A stretch of DNA of 64,000 nucleotides from Candidatus Krumholzibacteriota bacterium (GTDB lineage Bacteria; Krumholzibacteriota; Krumholzibacteriia; LZORAL124-64-63). Position numbers and translations under genes: made by a program. The stretch lies in assembly GCA_022711765.1 (NCBI GenBank), contig JAKLEB010000001.1, positions 561,186 to 625,185 on the forward strand. The letters are read 5' to 3'. Below the pieces are notes generated by a model. It did no database searches, was not told the DNA's origin, and saw nothing but the letters and a program-made list of their open reading frames with translations. Within the stretch, counting starts at the first letter, position 1. Every line of letters begins with the position of its first letter. Shown here in pieces: positions 18,297 to 26,867 of this stretch.

Positions 18297-19129
18297 GCCG
18301 TCTCCTCGTTGTGGAGCTCCCGCAACCGCGCCAACCGGCGCACGAGCGGCGCGAACTCGGCGAGCGGCAGCTGGCTCGCGGCGTCGCAGAACGCCCGCGC
18401 CGGCTCGGGATGGACCTCCAGGAAGATCGCGTCGGCGCCGGCGGTCACGCCGCAGCCCGCGAGCAGCGGGATGAACTCGCGCTTGCCGCCGGTCGCGGTC
18501 CCGGTCGACCCCGGCATCTGGACCGAGTGGGTGGCGTCGAAGACGACCGGCCGCCCCAGGTCCTGCATGAGCTTGATCGAGCGGAAGTCGACGACCAGGT
18601 CGCGGTAGCCGAAGAAGGAGCCGCGCTCCGTCAACAGGATGCGGTCGCAGCCCTGGCCGGCGACCTTGGCGGCCGCATGGGCGAGGTCGGCGGGCGCGAG
18701 GAACTGGCCCTTCTTGATGTTGACGGCGCGGCGTGTCCGCCCCGCCGCCTCGAGCAGCGAGGTCTGGCGGCAGAGGAACGCCGGGATCTGCAGGACGTCG
18801 ACGGCGGCGGCGGCGTCCGCGCAGTCCTCGGGCCCGTGGACGTCGGTGACGACCGCGACGCCCACCTCCCGCCGGATGCGGTCGAGCAGGGCGAGCCCCT
18901 CCTGGGGACCCGGTCCGCGGAACGACGCGCCGCTCGTCCGGTTGTCCTTCAGGTAGCTCGACTTGAAGCAGTACCCGAGGCCGAGCGTACGGCAGGCCGC
19001 GGCGAGCCGCTCGGCGACGAGGAGCATCTCGTCGGGATCCTCGAGCACGCAGGGGCCGGCGATGACGTAGAGAGGTCGCCCGCGCCCGACCTCCTGGCCC
19101 CCGATCCCGATCGGCGCCGCGGTCTCCAT
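18293..19129 (-). CDS. kdsA: KDO-8-phosphate synthase, metal-dependent type
   Basis: A 278-residue enzyme condensing PEP with arabinose-5-P. Motifs are KSSYLKDNRTSG, FRGPGPQEGL, TDVHGPEDC, KKGQFLAP and LTERGSFFGYRDLVVDFRS. Cys27 in IAGPCVLED occupies the position of the metal-binding cysteine of the Aquifex-type enzyme, rather than the asparagine of the metal-independent E. coli type, so metal dependence is predicted. It overlaps kdsC (ATGA). Confidence 0.95.
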   Translation of the reverse strand: METAAPIGIGGQEVGRGRPLYVIAGPCVLEDPDEMLLVAERLAAACRTLGLGYCFKSSYLKDNRTSGASFRGPGPQEGLALLDRIRREVGVAVVTDVHGPEDCADAAAAVDVLQIPAFLCRQTSLLEAAGRTRRAVNIKKGQFLAPADLAHAAAKVAGQGCDRILLTERGSFFGYRDLVVDFRSIKLMQDLGRPVVFDATHSVQMPGSTGTATGGKREFIPLLAGCGVTAGADAIFLEVHPEPARAFCDAASQLPLAEFAPLVRRLARLRELHNEETA

Positions 19130-19139
19130 GCCCGCCTCC

Positions 19140-20789
19140 TCAGCCCTGCGCCTTCTGCGCGCGAATTCGTTCCTGGTGCTCGACGGCGGCCCGCACGAAC
19201 TCGCGGAACAGCGGGTGCGGACGGTTGGGTCGCGACTTGAGCTCGGGATGGAACTGGACGGCGAGGAAGAACGGATGGCTCGGCAGCTCCATGATCTCCA
19301 CGAGCTGCTCGTCCGGCGACGTGCCCGAGAAGACCACGCCCGCCGCGGCGAGCGCCGGCCGGTAGGCGTTGTTGACCTCGTAGCGGTGCCGGTGACGCTC
19401 GCTGACGTCGGCGCGGCCGTAACAGCGATGAGCGAGCGTTCCCGGCTTGATCGCGCACGGCCAGGCGCCCAGGCGCATGGTCCCGCCCATCATCTCGATG
19501 TACTGCTGGTGCTCCATCAGGTGGATGACCGCGTGCGGCGTGGCGGGATCGAACTCCGAGCTGTTGGCCATGGCGAGGCCGGCGAGGTCGCGACCGATGT
19601 CGATCATGGCGCACTGCAACCCGAGGCAGATGCCGAAGAACGGGATCTCCCGCTCGCGGGCGTACCGGCTGGCGTTGATCTTGCCCTGGATGCCGCGGTC
19701 GCCGAAGCCGCCGGGCACCAGGACGCCGTGGCAGTCCTTGAAGATCTCGTCCAGCTTGCCCTCGCCGACGTCGCGCCCCTCGAGGCTCTCGCTGTCGATC
19801 CAGACCTGGTCGACGCCCACGTGATTGGGGATGCCGGCATGGACGAAGCTCTCGGTGATACTCTTGTAGGCGTCCTTGAGCTCGACGTACTTGCCGACGA
19901 TCGCGATGCGCACGCGGTCCGGCGGCGCGAGGATCATCCGCGTCATCCGCTCCCATTCCGCGAGATCCGCCGCGTGGGGCGGCTCGAGGCGCAGGCGCTT
20001 GCAGACGAGGTCGTCCATCTTCTGCGCGTGGTAGTTGAGCGGCACCTCGTAGATCGAGCGGACGTCCTGGCCGTCGAACACGTACTCCGGAGGGAGGTTG
20101 CAGAACAGCGCGATCTTGCGGCGCGCCTCGTCGCCGATCGGCTGCCGGGAGCGGCAGATGATGAAATCGGCCTGGATGCCGATGCTGCGCAGCTCGGCGA
20201 CCGAGTGCTGCGTCGGCTTGGTCTTGATCTCGCCGGCCGCGTCGATGTACGGCACCAGGGTCAGATGGACCGAGCAGGTGTTCTCCACCGCCTGCTCCAG
20301 GCGCAGCTGGCGGATCGCTTCGAGGAACGGCAGCGATTCGATGTCGCCGACCGTGCCGCCGATCTCGGTGATGACGACGTCGATGTCCGGACGCTTCTGC
20401 GCGGGCAGCACGATGCGGCGCTTGATCTCGTCGGTGACGTGCGGGATCACCTGGACCGTGCGGCCGAGGTACTTGCCCTTGCGCTCGTTGTAGAGGATGG
20501 TCTCGTAGACCTTGCCCGCGGTCAGGTTGTTGTCCTGCGAGAGCGTGACGTCGGTGAAACGCTCGTAGTGGCCGAGGTCGAGATCGCACTCCGCGCCGTC
20601 GTCGAGCACGAAGACCTCGCCGTGCTGGTAGGGGCTCATCGTGCCGGGATCGACGTTCAGGTAGGGATCGAACTTCTGCAGGACCACCTGCAGGCCGCGG
20701 GCGGTCAGCAGGTTGCCGAGCGTCGCCGCGGCGATGCCCTTGCCGAGCGCCGAGACGACGCCGCCGGTCACGAAGATGTACTTGGCCAT
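19140..20789 (-). CDS. pyrG: CTP synthase
   Basis: A 549-residue cytosolic enzyme that aminates UTP to CTP with glutamine. The N-terminal synthase domain begins KYIFVTGGVVSALGKGI. The C-terminal class I glutaminase has the catalytic Cys in FGICLGLQ and His/Glu in VQFHPEL. ATG 20789 shares one base with the kdsB stop (TGATG). Its place between kdsB and kdsA makes sense because KdsB consumes CTP. The coupling of pyrG with KDO genes is common in Gram-negatives. Confidence 0.97.
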   Translation of the reverse strand: MAKYIFVTGGVVSALGKGIAAATLGNLLTARGLQVVLQKFDPYLNVDPGTMSPYQHGEVFVLDDGAECDLDLGHYERFTDVTLSQDNNLTAGKVYETILYNERKGKYLGRTVQVIPHVTDEIKRRIVLPAQKRPDIDVVITEIGGTVGDIESLPFLEAIRQLRLEQAVENTCSVHLTLVPYIDAAGEIKTKPTQHSVAELRSIGIQADFIICRSRQPIGDEARRKIALFCNLPPEYVFDGQDVRSIYEVPLNYHAQKMDDLVCKRLRLEPPHAADLAEWERMTRMILAPPDRVRIAIVGKYVELKDAYKSITESFVHAGIPNHVGVDQVWIDSESLEGRDVGEGKLDEIFKDCHGVLVPGGFGDRGIQGKINASRYAREREIPFFGICLGLQCAMIDIGRDLAGLAMANSSEFDPATPHAVIHLMEHQQYIEMMGGTMRLGAWPCAIKPGTLAHRCYGRADVSERHRHRYEVNNAYRPALAAAGVVFSGTSPDEQLVEIMELPSHPFFLAVQFHPELKSRPNRPHPLFREFVRAAVEHQERIRAQKAQG

Positions 20790-21589
20790 CAGTCGGTCCT
20801 TCCCCGCGAGCCCCCCGTCGGGTCGCGGTCGGCCTGCGCCCGGCGCTGCCACAGCTCGCGCACGCGCGCGAGGTCGGCCGGCGTGTCGACGCCCACCGGC
20901 CCACCGGCCACGGTCACGACGCGGATCGCGAGCCCGTTCTCGAGCGCCCGCAGCTGCTCGAGGCCCTCGACCTGCTCCAGACGGCCGCGCGGCCAGCCCA
21001 GGAAACGCCGCAGGGCGTCGGCGCGCCAGGCATAGATGCCCACGTGCCTGAGCGCGGCGGCGCGCGCCGCGCTCGCGCCGCCGGCCGCGCCGGGAAAGGC
21101 GCCGGGCACGGGCGCGCGACTAAAGTACAAGGCACGCCCCGCGCGGTCCACCAGGACCTTGACCGTGTTCGGATCGGCCCAGTCGTCGGCCGGACCGAAC
21201 GGGTGCGCGCAGGTCGCCAGCTGCGCCGACGGGTCGTCCCGCAGGGCGCGCACCAGGCGGTCGCCGACGGCGGGGTCGAGCAGGGGCTCGTCGCCCTGCA
21301 GGTTCACCACGAGATCCGCGGGGCGCCGGGCGAGCACCTCGCCGATGCGGTCGGAGCCGGTCGGGTGTTCGCCCGTCAGCTCGCACGCGTGGCCGGCGGC
21401 GGCGACGGCGGCCCGGATGCGCTCGTCGTCCGTCGCGACGACGACCTCGTCGGCCTCGCGCATCGCGAGCGCCCGCTCGACGGTGCGCACGACCAGCGGC
21501 TTGCCGCCCAGGTCCGCGAGCGCCTTGCCGGGGAACCGGGTCGAGGCGTAGCGCGCCGGGATCACCACCAGAACGCGGTCCTTCACCAC
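20789..21589 (-). CDS. kdsB: CMP-KDO synthetase
   Basis: A 266-residue cytidylyltransferase that activates KDO with CTP for transfer to lipid A. Motifs are IPARYASTRFPGKAL at the N-terminus, VVVATDDERI, TGEHPTGSDRIGEV, VNLQGDEPLL and RHVGIYAWRADALRRF. The start is GTG at 21589, or the next codon, also GTG; AAGGAAC precedes both. The C-terminus has about 15 extra charged residues. It heads the KDO block, 82 bases after the rpmA stop and beyond the ribosomal-protein terminator. Confidence 0.95.
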   Translation of the reverse strand: MVKDRVLVVIPARYASTRFPGKALADLGGKPLVVRTVERALAMREADEVVVATDDERIRAAVAAAGHACELTGEHPTGSDRIGEVLARRPADLVVNLQGDEPLLDPAVGDRLVRALRDDPSAQLATCAHPFGPADDWADPNTVKVLVDRAGRALYFSRAPVPGAFPGAAGGASAARAAALRHVGIYAWRADALRRFLGWPRGRLEQVEGLEQLRALENGLAIRVVTVAGGPVGVDTPADLARVRELWQRRAQADRDPTGGSRGRTD

Positions 21590-21616
21590 CGTTCCTTTCG
21601 CGCGTCCACAAAGAGA

Positions 21617-21642
21617 AACCCGCCCCTCTGGAGAGGCGGGTT
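21617..21642 (-). terminator. Rho-independent terminator after rpmA
   Basis: AACCCGCC (21617-21624) pairs with GGCGGGTT (21635-21642). Read on the minus strand it is followed by TTCTCTTTG, a T-rich tract. It ends the rplU-rpmA transcript 29 bases after the rpmA stop. kdsB begins just beyond, so its transcription must come from readthrough or a promoter I could not define. Confidence 0.75.
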
Positions 21643-21670
21643 CTCGAGCGACCGTCCGGTCGCGATCGTG

Positions 21671-21925
21671 CTAGCTCTGCTGCACACTGACGCGCTTCCG
21701 GTTCTTGCCGAAAGTCTCGTAGACCACCGTGCCCGTCACGAGGGCGAACAGCGTGTCGTCGCCGCCGCGGCCGACGTTGCGGCCGGGGTGGATCTTGGTG
21801 CCGCGCTGCCTGACCAGGATGGTTCCGGCGTTCACGGCCTGGCCGCCGTAACGCTTGACCCCCAGATACTGGGGATTGGAATCGCGGCCGTTCCGAGTCG
21901 AGCCGCCTGCTTTCTTGTGGGCCAT
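21671..21925 (-). CDS. rpmA: Ribosomal protein bL27
   Basis: An 84-residue 50S protein near the peptidyl transferase centre. The N-terminus [17 protein letters not shown] is the mature form, with no cleavable N-terminal extension of the Firmicutes kind. [11 protein letters not shown] and [13 protein letters not shown] are diagnostic. It follows rplU by 40 bases. Confidence 0.98.
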   Translation of the reverse strand: MAHKKAGGSTRNGRDSNPQYLGVKRYGGQAVNAGTILVRQRGTKIHPGRNVGRGGDDTLFALVTGTVVYETFGKNRKRVSVQQS

Positions 21926-21965
21926 GTCCAGTGCTCCCGTCGCACCGCGCCGTGGCGGCGCGGCC

Positions 21966-22277
21966 CTAACCGTTGATGCCGGTGATGCTCACCTCGGTGA
22001 AGGACTGCCGATGGCCCTTCTTCCGACGGTAATTCTTGCGCCGCCTGCGCTTGAAGACGACGATCTTGCGCGCGCGGCCGTGCCGCAGCACCTCGGCGGC
22101 GACGGTCGCGCCGTCCACGTGCGGGCTGCCGACCTTGACGTCCTGGCCGTCGCCGACCATCAGGACATCCGCGAAGGTCACCTTCGCGCCCACCTCGTCC
22201 TCGAGCAACGGCAACTGCAGCCTGTGCCCGGGCTCGACCCGGAACTGCATTCCCTTGACCTTGATGACAGCGTACAT
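21966..22277 (-). CDS. rplU: Ribosomal protein bL21
   Basis: A 103-residue 50S protein. [17 protein letters not shown] is the conserved start. The basic stretch [21 protein letters not shown] and terminal TEVSITGI are typical. ATG 22277 gives the normal N-terminus; the reading frame is open for nine codons upstream. It has its own sigma-70 promoter about 100 bases upstream. Confidence 0.98.
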   Translation of the reverse strand: MYAVIKVKGMQFRVEPGHRLQLPLLEDEVGAKVTFADVLMVGDGQDVKVGSPHVDGATVAAEVLRHGRARKIVVFKRRRRKNYRRKKGHRQSFTEVSITGING

Positions 22278-22377
22278 GCTCTCGTCTCTCCGCAAATGCT
22301 TCAATGCGGCGCACGACCGCGAAACCAGCCGTTCCGGCCGGCGGCCAGGCGCCGGGAAACTCGGTCACAAGCGGTTA

Positions 22378-22406
22378 TAAATAATACCTATGCAACGATT
22401 AGTCAA
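22378..22406 (-). promoter_or_regulatory. Sigma-70 promoter of rplU-rpmA
   Basis: On the minus strand TTGACT (22406-22401) and TATTTA (22383-22378) are separated by exactly 17 bases, in an AT-rich patch that stands out from the GC-rich surroundings. About 100 bases of leader separate it from rplU, room for the autogenous control known for some ribosomal leaders, though I cannot assign a fold. Confidence 0.7.
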
Positions 22407-22466
22407 GGCGGATTCAAGGTCGCGAGGCCGGGCCCCGACGCGCCGGAGGTCGGGAATCTCCGGCGG

Positions 22467-22495
22467 TTGACAGACCCGCGAAAGTCCGATACCAA
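22467..22495 (+). promoter_or_regulatory. Probable sigma-70 promoter of trxB
   Basis: A consensus TTGACA (22467-22472) is followed after 17 bases by TACCAA (22490-22495), a weak -10. It lies about 47 bases before the trxB start and is divergent from the rplU promoter. Confidence 0.5.
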
Positions 22496-22542
22496 TGGCC
22501 GGTCACCGACGTTCTGCCCCCATGTCCCGTCAGGAGACACCC

Positions 22543-23481
22543 ATGAGCGAGCGCTCCCCCAAGGTCATCATCGCGGGCAGCGGTCCGGCCGGCTACACCG
22601 CCGCCATCTACCTCAGCCGCGCGAATCTCCCCAACCTCCTGTTCGAGGGTCTGCAGCCGGGCGGCCAGCTCACGATCACGACCGACGTGGAGAACTTCCC
22701 GGGTTTCCCCGAGGGGATCATGGGGCCCGAGCTGATGGAGAAGCTCCGCGCGCAGGCGGCACGGTTCGGTACGGTCATCGAGGCCGGCACGGTCGACGCG
22801 GTCGATTGCCAGGGTCCGCCGTTCAAGGTGACGGCCGGCGGCCGGACGTACACGGTGCCGGCCGTGATCGTCGCCACCGGCTCCACCGCGCGCTACCTCC
22901 ACCTGCCGGGCGAGGACGCGTTCCACGGCAAGGGCCTGTCGGCCTGCGCCACCTGCGACGGGTTCTTCTACCGCGATCAGGACGTGGTGGTGGTCGGCGG
23001 CGGGGACACCGCCCTCGAGGAGGCCACGTACCTGTCCGGAATCTGCCGGAAGGTCACCCTGGTCCATCGGCGCGACGAGCTGCGCGGGTCGGCCATCATG
23101 CAGCAGCGCGCGTTCGCGAAGCCGAACATCGAGCTGGCGTGGTCGCGCACCATCGAGGCCTACCTGCCGGACGCCCAGGGGATGCTGCGCGGCGTGCGGC
23201 TCCGGTCGACCAAGGGCGAGCCGCCGATCGAAGTCGCGTGCACCGGGTGCTTCATCGCCATCGGCCACGACCCCAACACGGCGTTCCTGGCCGGCCAGCT
23301 GCAGCTCGACGCCAACGGTTACCTCGTGACGAAGCCGGACCGCACGATGACCAGCGTCGAGGGGATCTTCGCCTGCGGCGACGTGCAGGACCCGGTGTGG
23401 CGCCAGGGCGTGACCGCGGCCGGCACCGGCTGCATGGCCGCCATCGAGTGCGAGCGGTGGCTGTTCGCGAAGGGTCTCTAG
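22543..23481 (+). CDS. trxB: Thioredoxin reductase
   Basis: A 312-residue low-molecular-weight flavoprotein that reduces thioredoxin with NADPH. FAD motif is GSGPAGYTAAIYLSRA near 12. The redox pair Cys135/Cys138 is in ACATCDG. NADPH motif is VVGGGDTALEEATYL near 153, with HRRDELR for NADPH phosphate. C-terminal FACGDVQDPVWRQGVTAAGTGC is typical. ATG 22543 has AGGAGA six bases upstream; the upstream in-frame starts lack this. Confidence 0.96.
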   Translation: MSERSPKVIIAGSGPAGYTAAIYLSRANLPNLLFEGLQPGGQLTITTDVENFPGFPEGIMGPELMEKLRAQAARFGTVIEAGTVDAVDCQGPPFKVTAGGRTYTVPAVIVATGSTARYLHLPGEDAFHGKGLSACATCDGFFYRDQDVVVVGGGDTALEEATYLSGICRKVTLVHRRDELRGSAIMQQRAFAKPNIELAWSRTIEAYLPDAQGMLRGVRLRSTKGEPPIEVACTGCFIAIGHDPNTAFLAGQLQLDANGYLVTKPDRTMTSVEGIFACGDVQDPVWRQGVTAAGTGCMAAIECERWLFAKGL

Positions 23482-23538
23482 CGCGCTGGTCCGGGCCGCG
23501 CGCGCCGGGCGGACGCCGGACGACGACGGAGGTCGACG

Positions 23539-23994
23539 ATGAGAGCCACGAGACTGCTCGCCAGCCTGCTGCTGATCGCGCTCGCCACCGCGGGTCCGCG
23601 CCCGGCGGCCGCGCAGGAGGAAGACGTCCGGATCATCGGCGACCGCGGGACGACCGCCCGGCCGAACGACGCGCGCTTCGAGATCCTGACCGGTGGCTAC
23701 AAGACCACGCCGGGCCTCCTGCGCCTCGACCGGGTGACGGGGCGGACCTGGACCCTCGACGAGCGGCAAGACCGCTGGGCGCCCATCCCGGTCGAAGGCC
23801 TCGCGCACCCGGCGCCGCAAGGACCCGCGCGTTTCCAGCTCGTGGTCCACGACCGCACCTGGCTGCTGCTCGATGCCGACACGGGACAGACCTGGCGCTA
23901 CGGCCGCGAGGCGCGGCGCCCCGGCGAGCCGTGGGGCGACCTCGCGACGCCGGTGGGCGAGCCGGTCGACGGCTGGCACCGGATCGGCGATTGA
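23539..23994 (+). CDS. Small exported protein of unknown function
   Basis: A 151-residue protein with a clear signal peptide (cleavage probably after PAAAQ, near residue 26). The mature part has a repeated pattern: GLLRLDRVTGRTWTLDERQDRW near 59 and a matching TWLLLDADTGQTWRYG near 107. Two short beta-hairpin units of the form L..D..TG.TW are therefore visible, as in small repeat proteins. It lies between trxB and menA, ending four bases before menA, so it is co-transcribed with them. No family recognised. Confidence 0.75.
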   Translation: MRATRLLASLLLIALATAGPRPAAAQEEDVRIIGDRGTTARPNDARFEILTGGYKTTPGLLRLDRVTGRTWTLDERQDRWAPIPVEGLAHPAPQGPARFQLVVHDRTWLLLDADTGQTWRYGREARRPGEPWGDLATPVGEPVDGWHRIGD

Positions 23995-23998
23995 CGCC

Positions 23999-24895
23999 AT
24001 GCCCGGCGCGGTCGTCGTCCCCGGTTCGGCGCAGGCCTGGTTGCTGGCGATCCGCCCGCGCACCCTGCCCGCCTCCGCCGCCCCGGTCATCCTGGGCTGG
24101 GCGCTCGCCGCGACGGCGGGACCGGTGCGCTGGCCGCTCGGCGCAGCCTGCCTGGTCGTCGCGCTCGCGCTGCAGGCCGCCGCCAACCTGGCCAACGACT
24201 ACTTCGACGCGCAGAGCGGCGTCGATCGCGCGGAGCGGCTCGGTCCCGTCCGCGTCACCCAGACCGGATTGCTGCAGCCCTCCCAGGTGCTCGGCGGGCT
24301 CGTCATCTGCCTCGCGATCGGCGCGATCGCGGGCCTCTTCGCGGCCTGGCAGGCCGGCTGGTGGCTGGTCGGGCTGGGCGCGGTCTGCCTCCTCGGCGCC
24401 GTCGCCTACACGGCGGGACCGCTGCCTCTGGCGCACCTCGGCCTGGGCGAGGTGGCGGCGCTCGTGTTCTTCGGACCCGTGGCGTGTACGGGCACCTTCA
24501 CGGCGCTCCACGGCGCGCCGACCGCCGCCGCCTGGGCTGCCGGCCTCGTCCCCGGCTGCCACGCCGCCGCCCTCATGGCCGTCAACAACCTGCGCGACCT
24601 GGCGAGCGACCGCGCGGCCGGCAAGCGCACGCTCGCCGTGCGCGCGGGCGAGCGCGCGGCGCGCCTGGTGCCGGTGGTGTGCTTGGTCCTCGGCAATCTC
24701 CTCGTGGCGCCGTTGGCGCGCCTCGCCGGACGCCCGCTGGCGTTCCTCGCGCTCGCGCTCGTTCCCCTGAGCTGGCCGCTATTGCGCTCGATCCTGCGGG
24801 AGCCCCTCTCCCCCGCGTTCAACACGACGCTGGCGGGGGTCGGGCGGTGGGAGCTCCTCACGGCAATCGTCGTGTCGGCGCTGCTCGTCCTCTAG
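23999..24895 (+). CDS. menA: 1,4-dihydroxy-2-naphthoate polyprenyltransferase
   Basis: A 298-residue UbiA-superfamily membrane enzyme that attaches the polyprenyl tail to dihydroxynaphthoate in menaquinone synthesis. The N-terminal AWLLAIRPRTLPAS is MenA-like. The first Asp-rich motif NDYFDAQSGVD is near 77, and the second conserved region is NNLRDLASDRAAGKRTLAVR near 197. Eight or nine hydrophobic segments are visible. The start overlaps no gene but is only four bases after the previous stop. The other men genes are not in the window. Confidence 0.93.
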   Translation: MPGAVVVPGSAQAWLLAIRPRTLPASAAPVILGWALAATAGPVRWPLGAACLVVALALQAAANLANDYFDAQSGVDRAERLGPVRVTQTGLLQPSQVLGGLVICLAIGAIAGLFAAWQAGWWLVGLGAVCLLGAVAYTAGPLPLAHLGLGEVAALVFFGPVACTGTFTALHGAPTAAAWAAGLVPGCHAAALMAVNNLRDLASDRAAGKRTLAVRAGERAARLVPVVCLVLGNLLVAPLARLAGRPLAFLALALVPLSWPLLRSILREPLSPAFNTTLAGVGRWELLTAIVVSALLVL

Positions 24896-24897
24896 CC

Positions 24898-24997
24898 GGG
24901 GCGCCGCGGAGTTCGTCACGCCCTGTTTCCGGATGTCCTCGCGCCTTCGCCGCTGCGGAGTTCCGGAAACAGGGCGTGACGAACTCCGCGGCGCCCC
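24898..24997. repeat. 36-bp perfect inverted repeat, about 100-bp palindromic element
   Basis: Bases 24898-24933 are the exact reverse complement of 24962-24997, with a 28-base loop between (24934-24961). The element begins two bases after the menA stop. Neither end has a T-run, so it is more than an ordinary intrinsic terminator, though it could stop the convergent menA and folE transcripts. The loop repeats GCGGAGTT, found also in the arms. The arms contain GTCACGCCCTGTTTCC, which has no coding meaning. A dispersed palindromic (REP/MITE-like) element is the best guess. Confidence 0.85.
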
Positions 24998-25113
24998 ACC
25001 TCGCTGGGCTGGCAGCATCCGAGGGACGTCGAGAGAGGGATTCGCTGCGGCGTTCTCGGGACCCCTTCGCGCGCGAGCGGCGCGCTAGATCCGACCGGCG
25101 ACGCTTTCGCCTC

Positions 25114-25662
25114 TCAGATCTTCTCGCCGATCAGCGTGAGGAATTCCCCGCGAGTCTTGGGATTCCGCTCGAACGCCCCGAGCATCTCGCTCGTGACCGC
25201 GTACGAGTTCTGCTTCTGGATGCCGCGCATCATCATGCAGAGGTGCTGCGCGTGCAGGACCACCGCGACGCCGAACGCGTCGAGGTTGCGCATCAGGCAA
25301 TGGGCGATCTGGGCGGTCATGCGCTCCTGCACCTGGAGACGCCGCGCGTAGGCCTCGACGACGCGCGCGACCTTGCTCAGGCCGACGATCTTCTCGTTGG
25401 GGATGTAGGCGACGTGGGCCTTGCCGAAGAACGGCAGCATGTGGTGCTCGCACATGCTGTAGAAGTCGATGTCGTTGACCACGATCATCTCCTTGCCCTC
25501 GGCCTGGAAGAGCGCGGCGCGGACCATGGCGTCCGGATCCTGCGCGTAGCCGCCGCAGATCTCGCCGTAGGCGCGGGCGACCCTCTCGGGCGTCTTCGCG
25601 AGGCCTTCGCGATCGGGGTCCTCGCCGATCTCGACCAGGATCTGGCGGATCAGATCTTGCAT
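25114..25662 (-). CDS. folE: GTP cyclohydrolase I
   Basis: A 182-residue homodecameric zinc enzyme making dihydroneopterin triphosphate from GTP for folate synthesis. Zinc ligands are in [13 protein letters not shown], with the third in [23 protein letters not shown] and TRGEFLTLI at the end are characteristic. ATG 25662 has AGGAG upstream; the frame is open far upstream but without similarity. It is the last gene of the minus-strand run before the palindrome. Confidence 0.97.
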   Translation of the reverse strand: MQDLIRQILVEIGEDPDREGLAKTPERVARAYGEICGGYAQDPDAMVRAALFQAEGKEMIVVNDIDFYSMCEHHMLPFFGKAHVAYIPNEKIVGLSKVARVVEAYARRLQVQERMTAQIAHCLMRNLDAFGVAVVLHAQHLCMMMRGIQKQNSYAVTSEMLGAFERNPKTRGEFLTLIGEKI

Positions 25663-25729
25663 GCCGACTCCTTTGCAGGTCAGGAACGCGCCGCCGTCCG
25701 CCGCAACGATAGGGAGAATCCCGATCGCG

Positions 25730-26341
25730 TCAAGCCGGCCGGCTGGCGCGGACCGCGCGCGCCAGATCGCCGAGCACGCGCGGATAGAGCGCGCACTCGG
25801 CGGCGAAGACCCGCGCCGCGAGGCTGGCGACGTCGTCGCCGGGCAGGACAGGCACTCGGCTCTGGGCGATGATCGCGCCGTGGTCGTACTGCTCGTCGAC
25901 GTGGTGGACCGTGCAGCCGCTCTCCGGGTCACCAGCGGCGAGCACGGCCGCGTGCACGCGGTCGCCGTAGAGACCCCGGCCGCCGTGCCTCGGCAACAGG
26001 GCCGGGTGGATGTTCACGAGCGGCCCGGTGAACCAGGGCGGCCGAATGACCCAGCAGAGGTAGCCGGCGAGCGCGATGATCTCCGGCTCGCGCGGCTCGA
26101 GCCAGTCGGCGATCGCGGCGTTGTGGGCGGCCGCGTCCCGGTAATCGCGGCGGCGGCACACGAGGACCGGCAAGCCGGCGTCGCGCGCCACGTCCACGCC
26201 GCGCACGCCGTCGCGGCTCGAGACGACGCCGACGATGTCGATCGGCAGGTCGCCCCGCGCGCGGCGGTCCAGGAAGTTGGCGAGCGTCCGCCCGCTGCCC
26301 GAAAGGAGCACCGCGACACGCGCCGGCGCAGGAGGGACCAT
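25730..26341 (-). CDS. purN: Phosphoribosylglycinamide formyltransferase
   Basis: A 203-residue enzyme that formylates GAR with 10-formyl-THF in purine synthesis. The formyltransferase signature [17 protein letters not shown] (His and the folate-binding loop) lies near 109, and [15 protein letters not shown] provides the catalytic Asp region. The N-terminal [15 protein letters not shown] is the phosphate-binding loop; the usual GSGSN becomes GSGRT. It starts one base after the NUDIX stop. Confidence 0.93.
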   Translation of the reverse strand: MVPPAPARVAVLLSGSGRTLANFLDRRARGDLPIDIVGVVSSRDGVRGVDVARDAGLPVLVCRRRDYRDAAAHNAAIADWLEPREPEIIALAGYLCWVIRPPWFTGPLVNIHPALLPRHGGRGLYGDRVHAAVLAAGDPESGCTVHHVDEQYDHGAIIAQSRVPVLPGDDVASLAARVFAAECALYPRVLGDLARAVRASRPA

Positions 26342-26342
26342 C

Positions 26343-26867
26343 TCACACCTCGAGGCTCGCGCCCAGCGCCCGCAGGACCTTGCGATGGGCCGCGAAGGCG
26401 ATGGGTCCGGGCAAGCGATCCAGGGCGAAGAAATCCGCCCGCGCCGCGTCGTCGCCGGCGCGCAGCACGCCGCCGATCTCCTCGGCGGTGAAGAAGATCA
26501 CGAGCACCGGCTGGTCGGGCGGCAGGATCCCCGTGTGCACCGCGAACAACCCGGTCACCCGCACCTCGAGGCCGGTCTCCTCGCGGGTTTCCCGGACCGC
26601 GGTCGTCTCGATGTCCTCGTCCCACTCCATGAAGCCGGTCGGCAAGGTCCATTCGCCCTGCTTCGGCGCGCAGCGGCGCTGCACGAGGCAGACCAGGGAA
26701 CCGCGGCGCACGATCACGCCCGCGCCCGGGGTCGGGTTGAGGTACTGCACGAAGCCGCACCGGGGACACGCCGGGCGGACCCGGTCGCCGTCTCGGCGCG
26801 TGGACATCGCCGCTGCGCACTGCGGGCAGAGCGGGTACGCCTTGCCGAGGGGGTCGAGGCGGTTCAC
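26343..26867 (-). CDS. NUDIX hydrolase with zinc ribbon
   Basis: A 174-residue Nudix protein. A CPQC...CPRC zinc ribbon (about 14-36) precedes the fold. The Nudix box G-x5-E-x7-RE-x2-EE-x-G is complete near 73-95 (GFMEWDEDIETTAVRETREE). The zinc ribbon plus Nudix layout recalls NudC-like and ADP-ribose/NADH pyrophosphatases, but the box lacks the NudC SQPWPFPxS tail, so the substrate is unknown. The start is GTG 26867, overlapping the lnt stop (GTGA). Confidence 0.88.
   Translation of the reverse strand: MNRLDPLGKAYPLCPQCAAAMSTRRDGDRVRPACPRCGFVQYLNPTPGAGVIVRRGSLVCLVQRRCAPKQGEWTLPTGFMEWDEDIETTAVRETREETGLEVRVTGLFAVHTGILPPDQPVLVIFFTAEEIGGVLRAGDDAARADFFALDRLPGPIAFAAHRKVLRALGASLEV

Noticed and set aside
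24779..25018. Short minus-strand frame and its plus counterpart, both containing RKQGVTNSAAP
   Set aside because: Both are translations of the palindromic repeat arms and are expected from an inverted repeat, not a gene.
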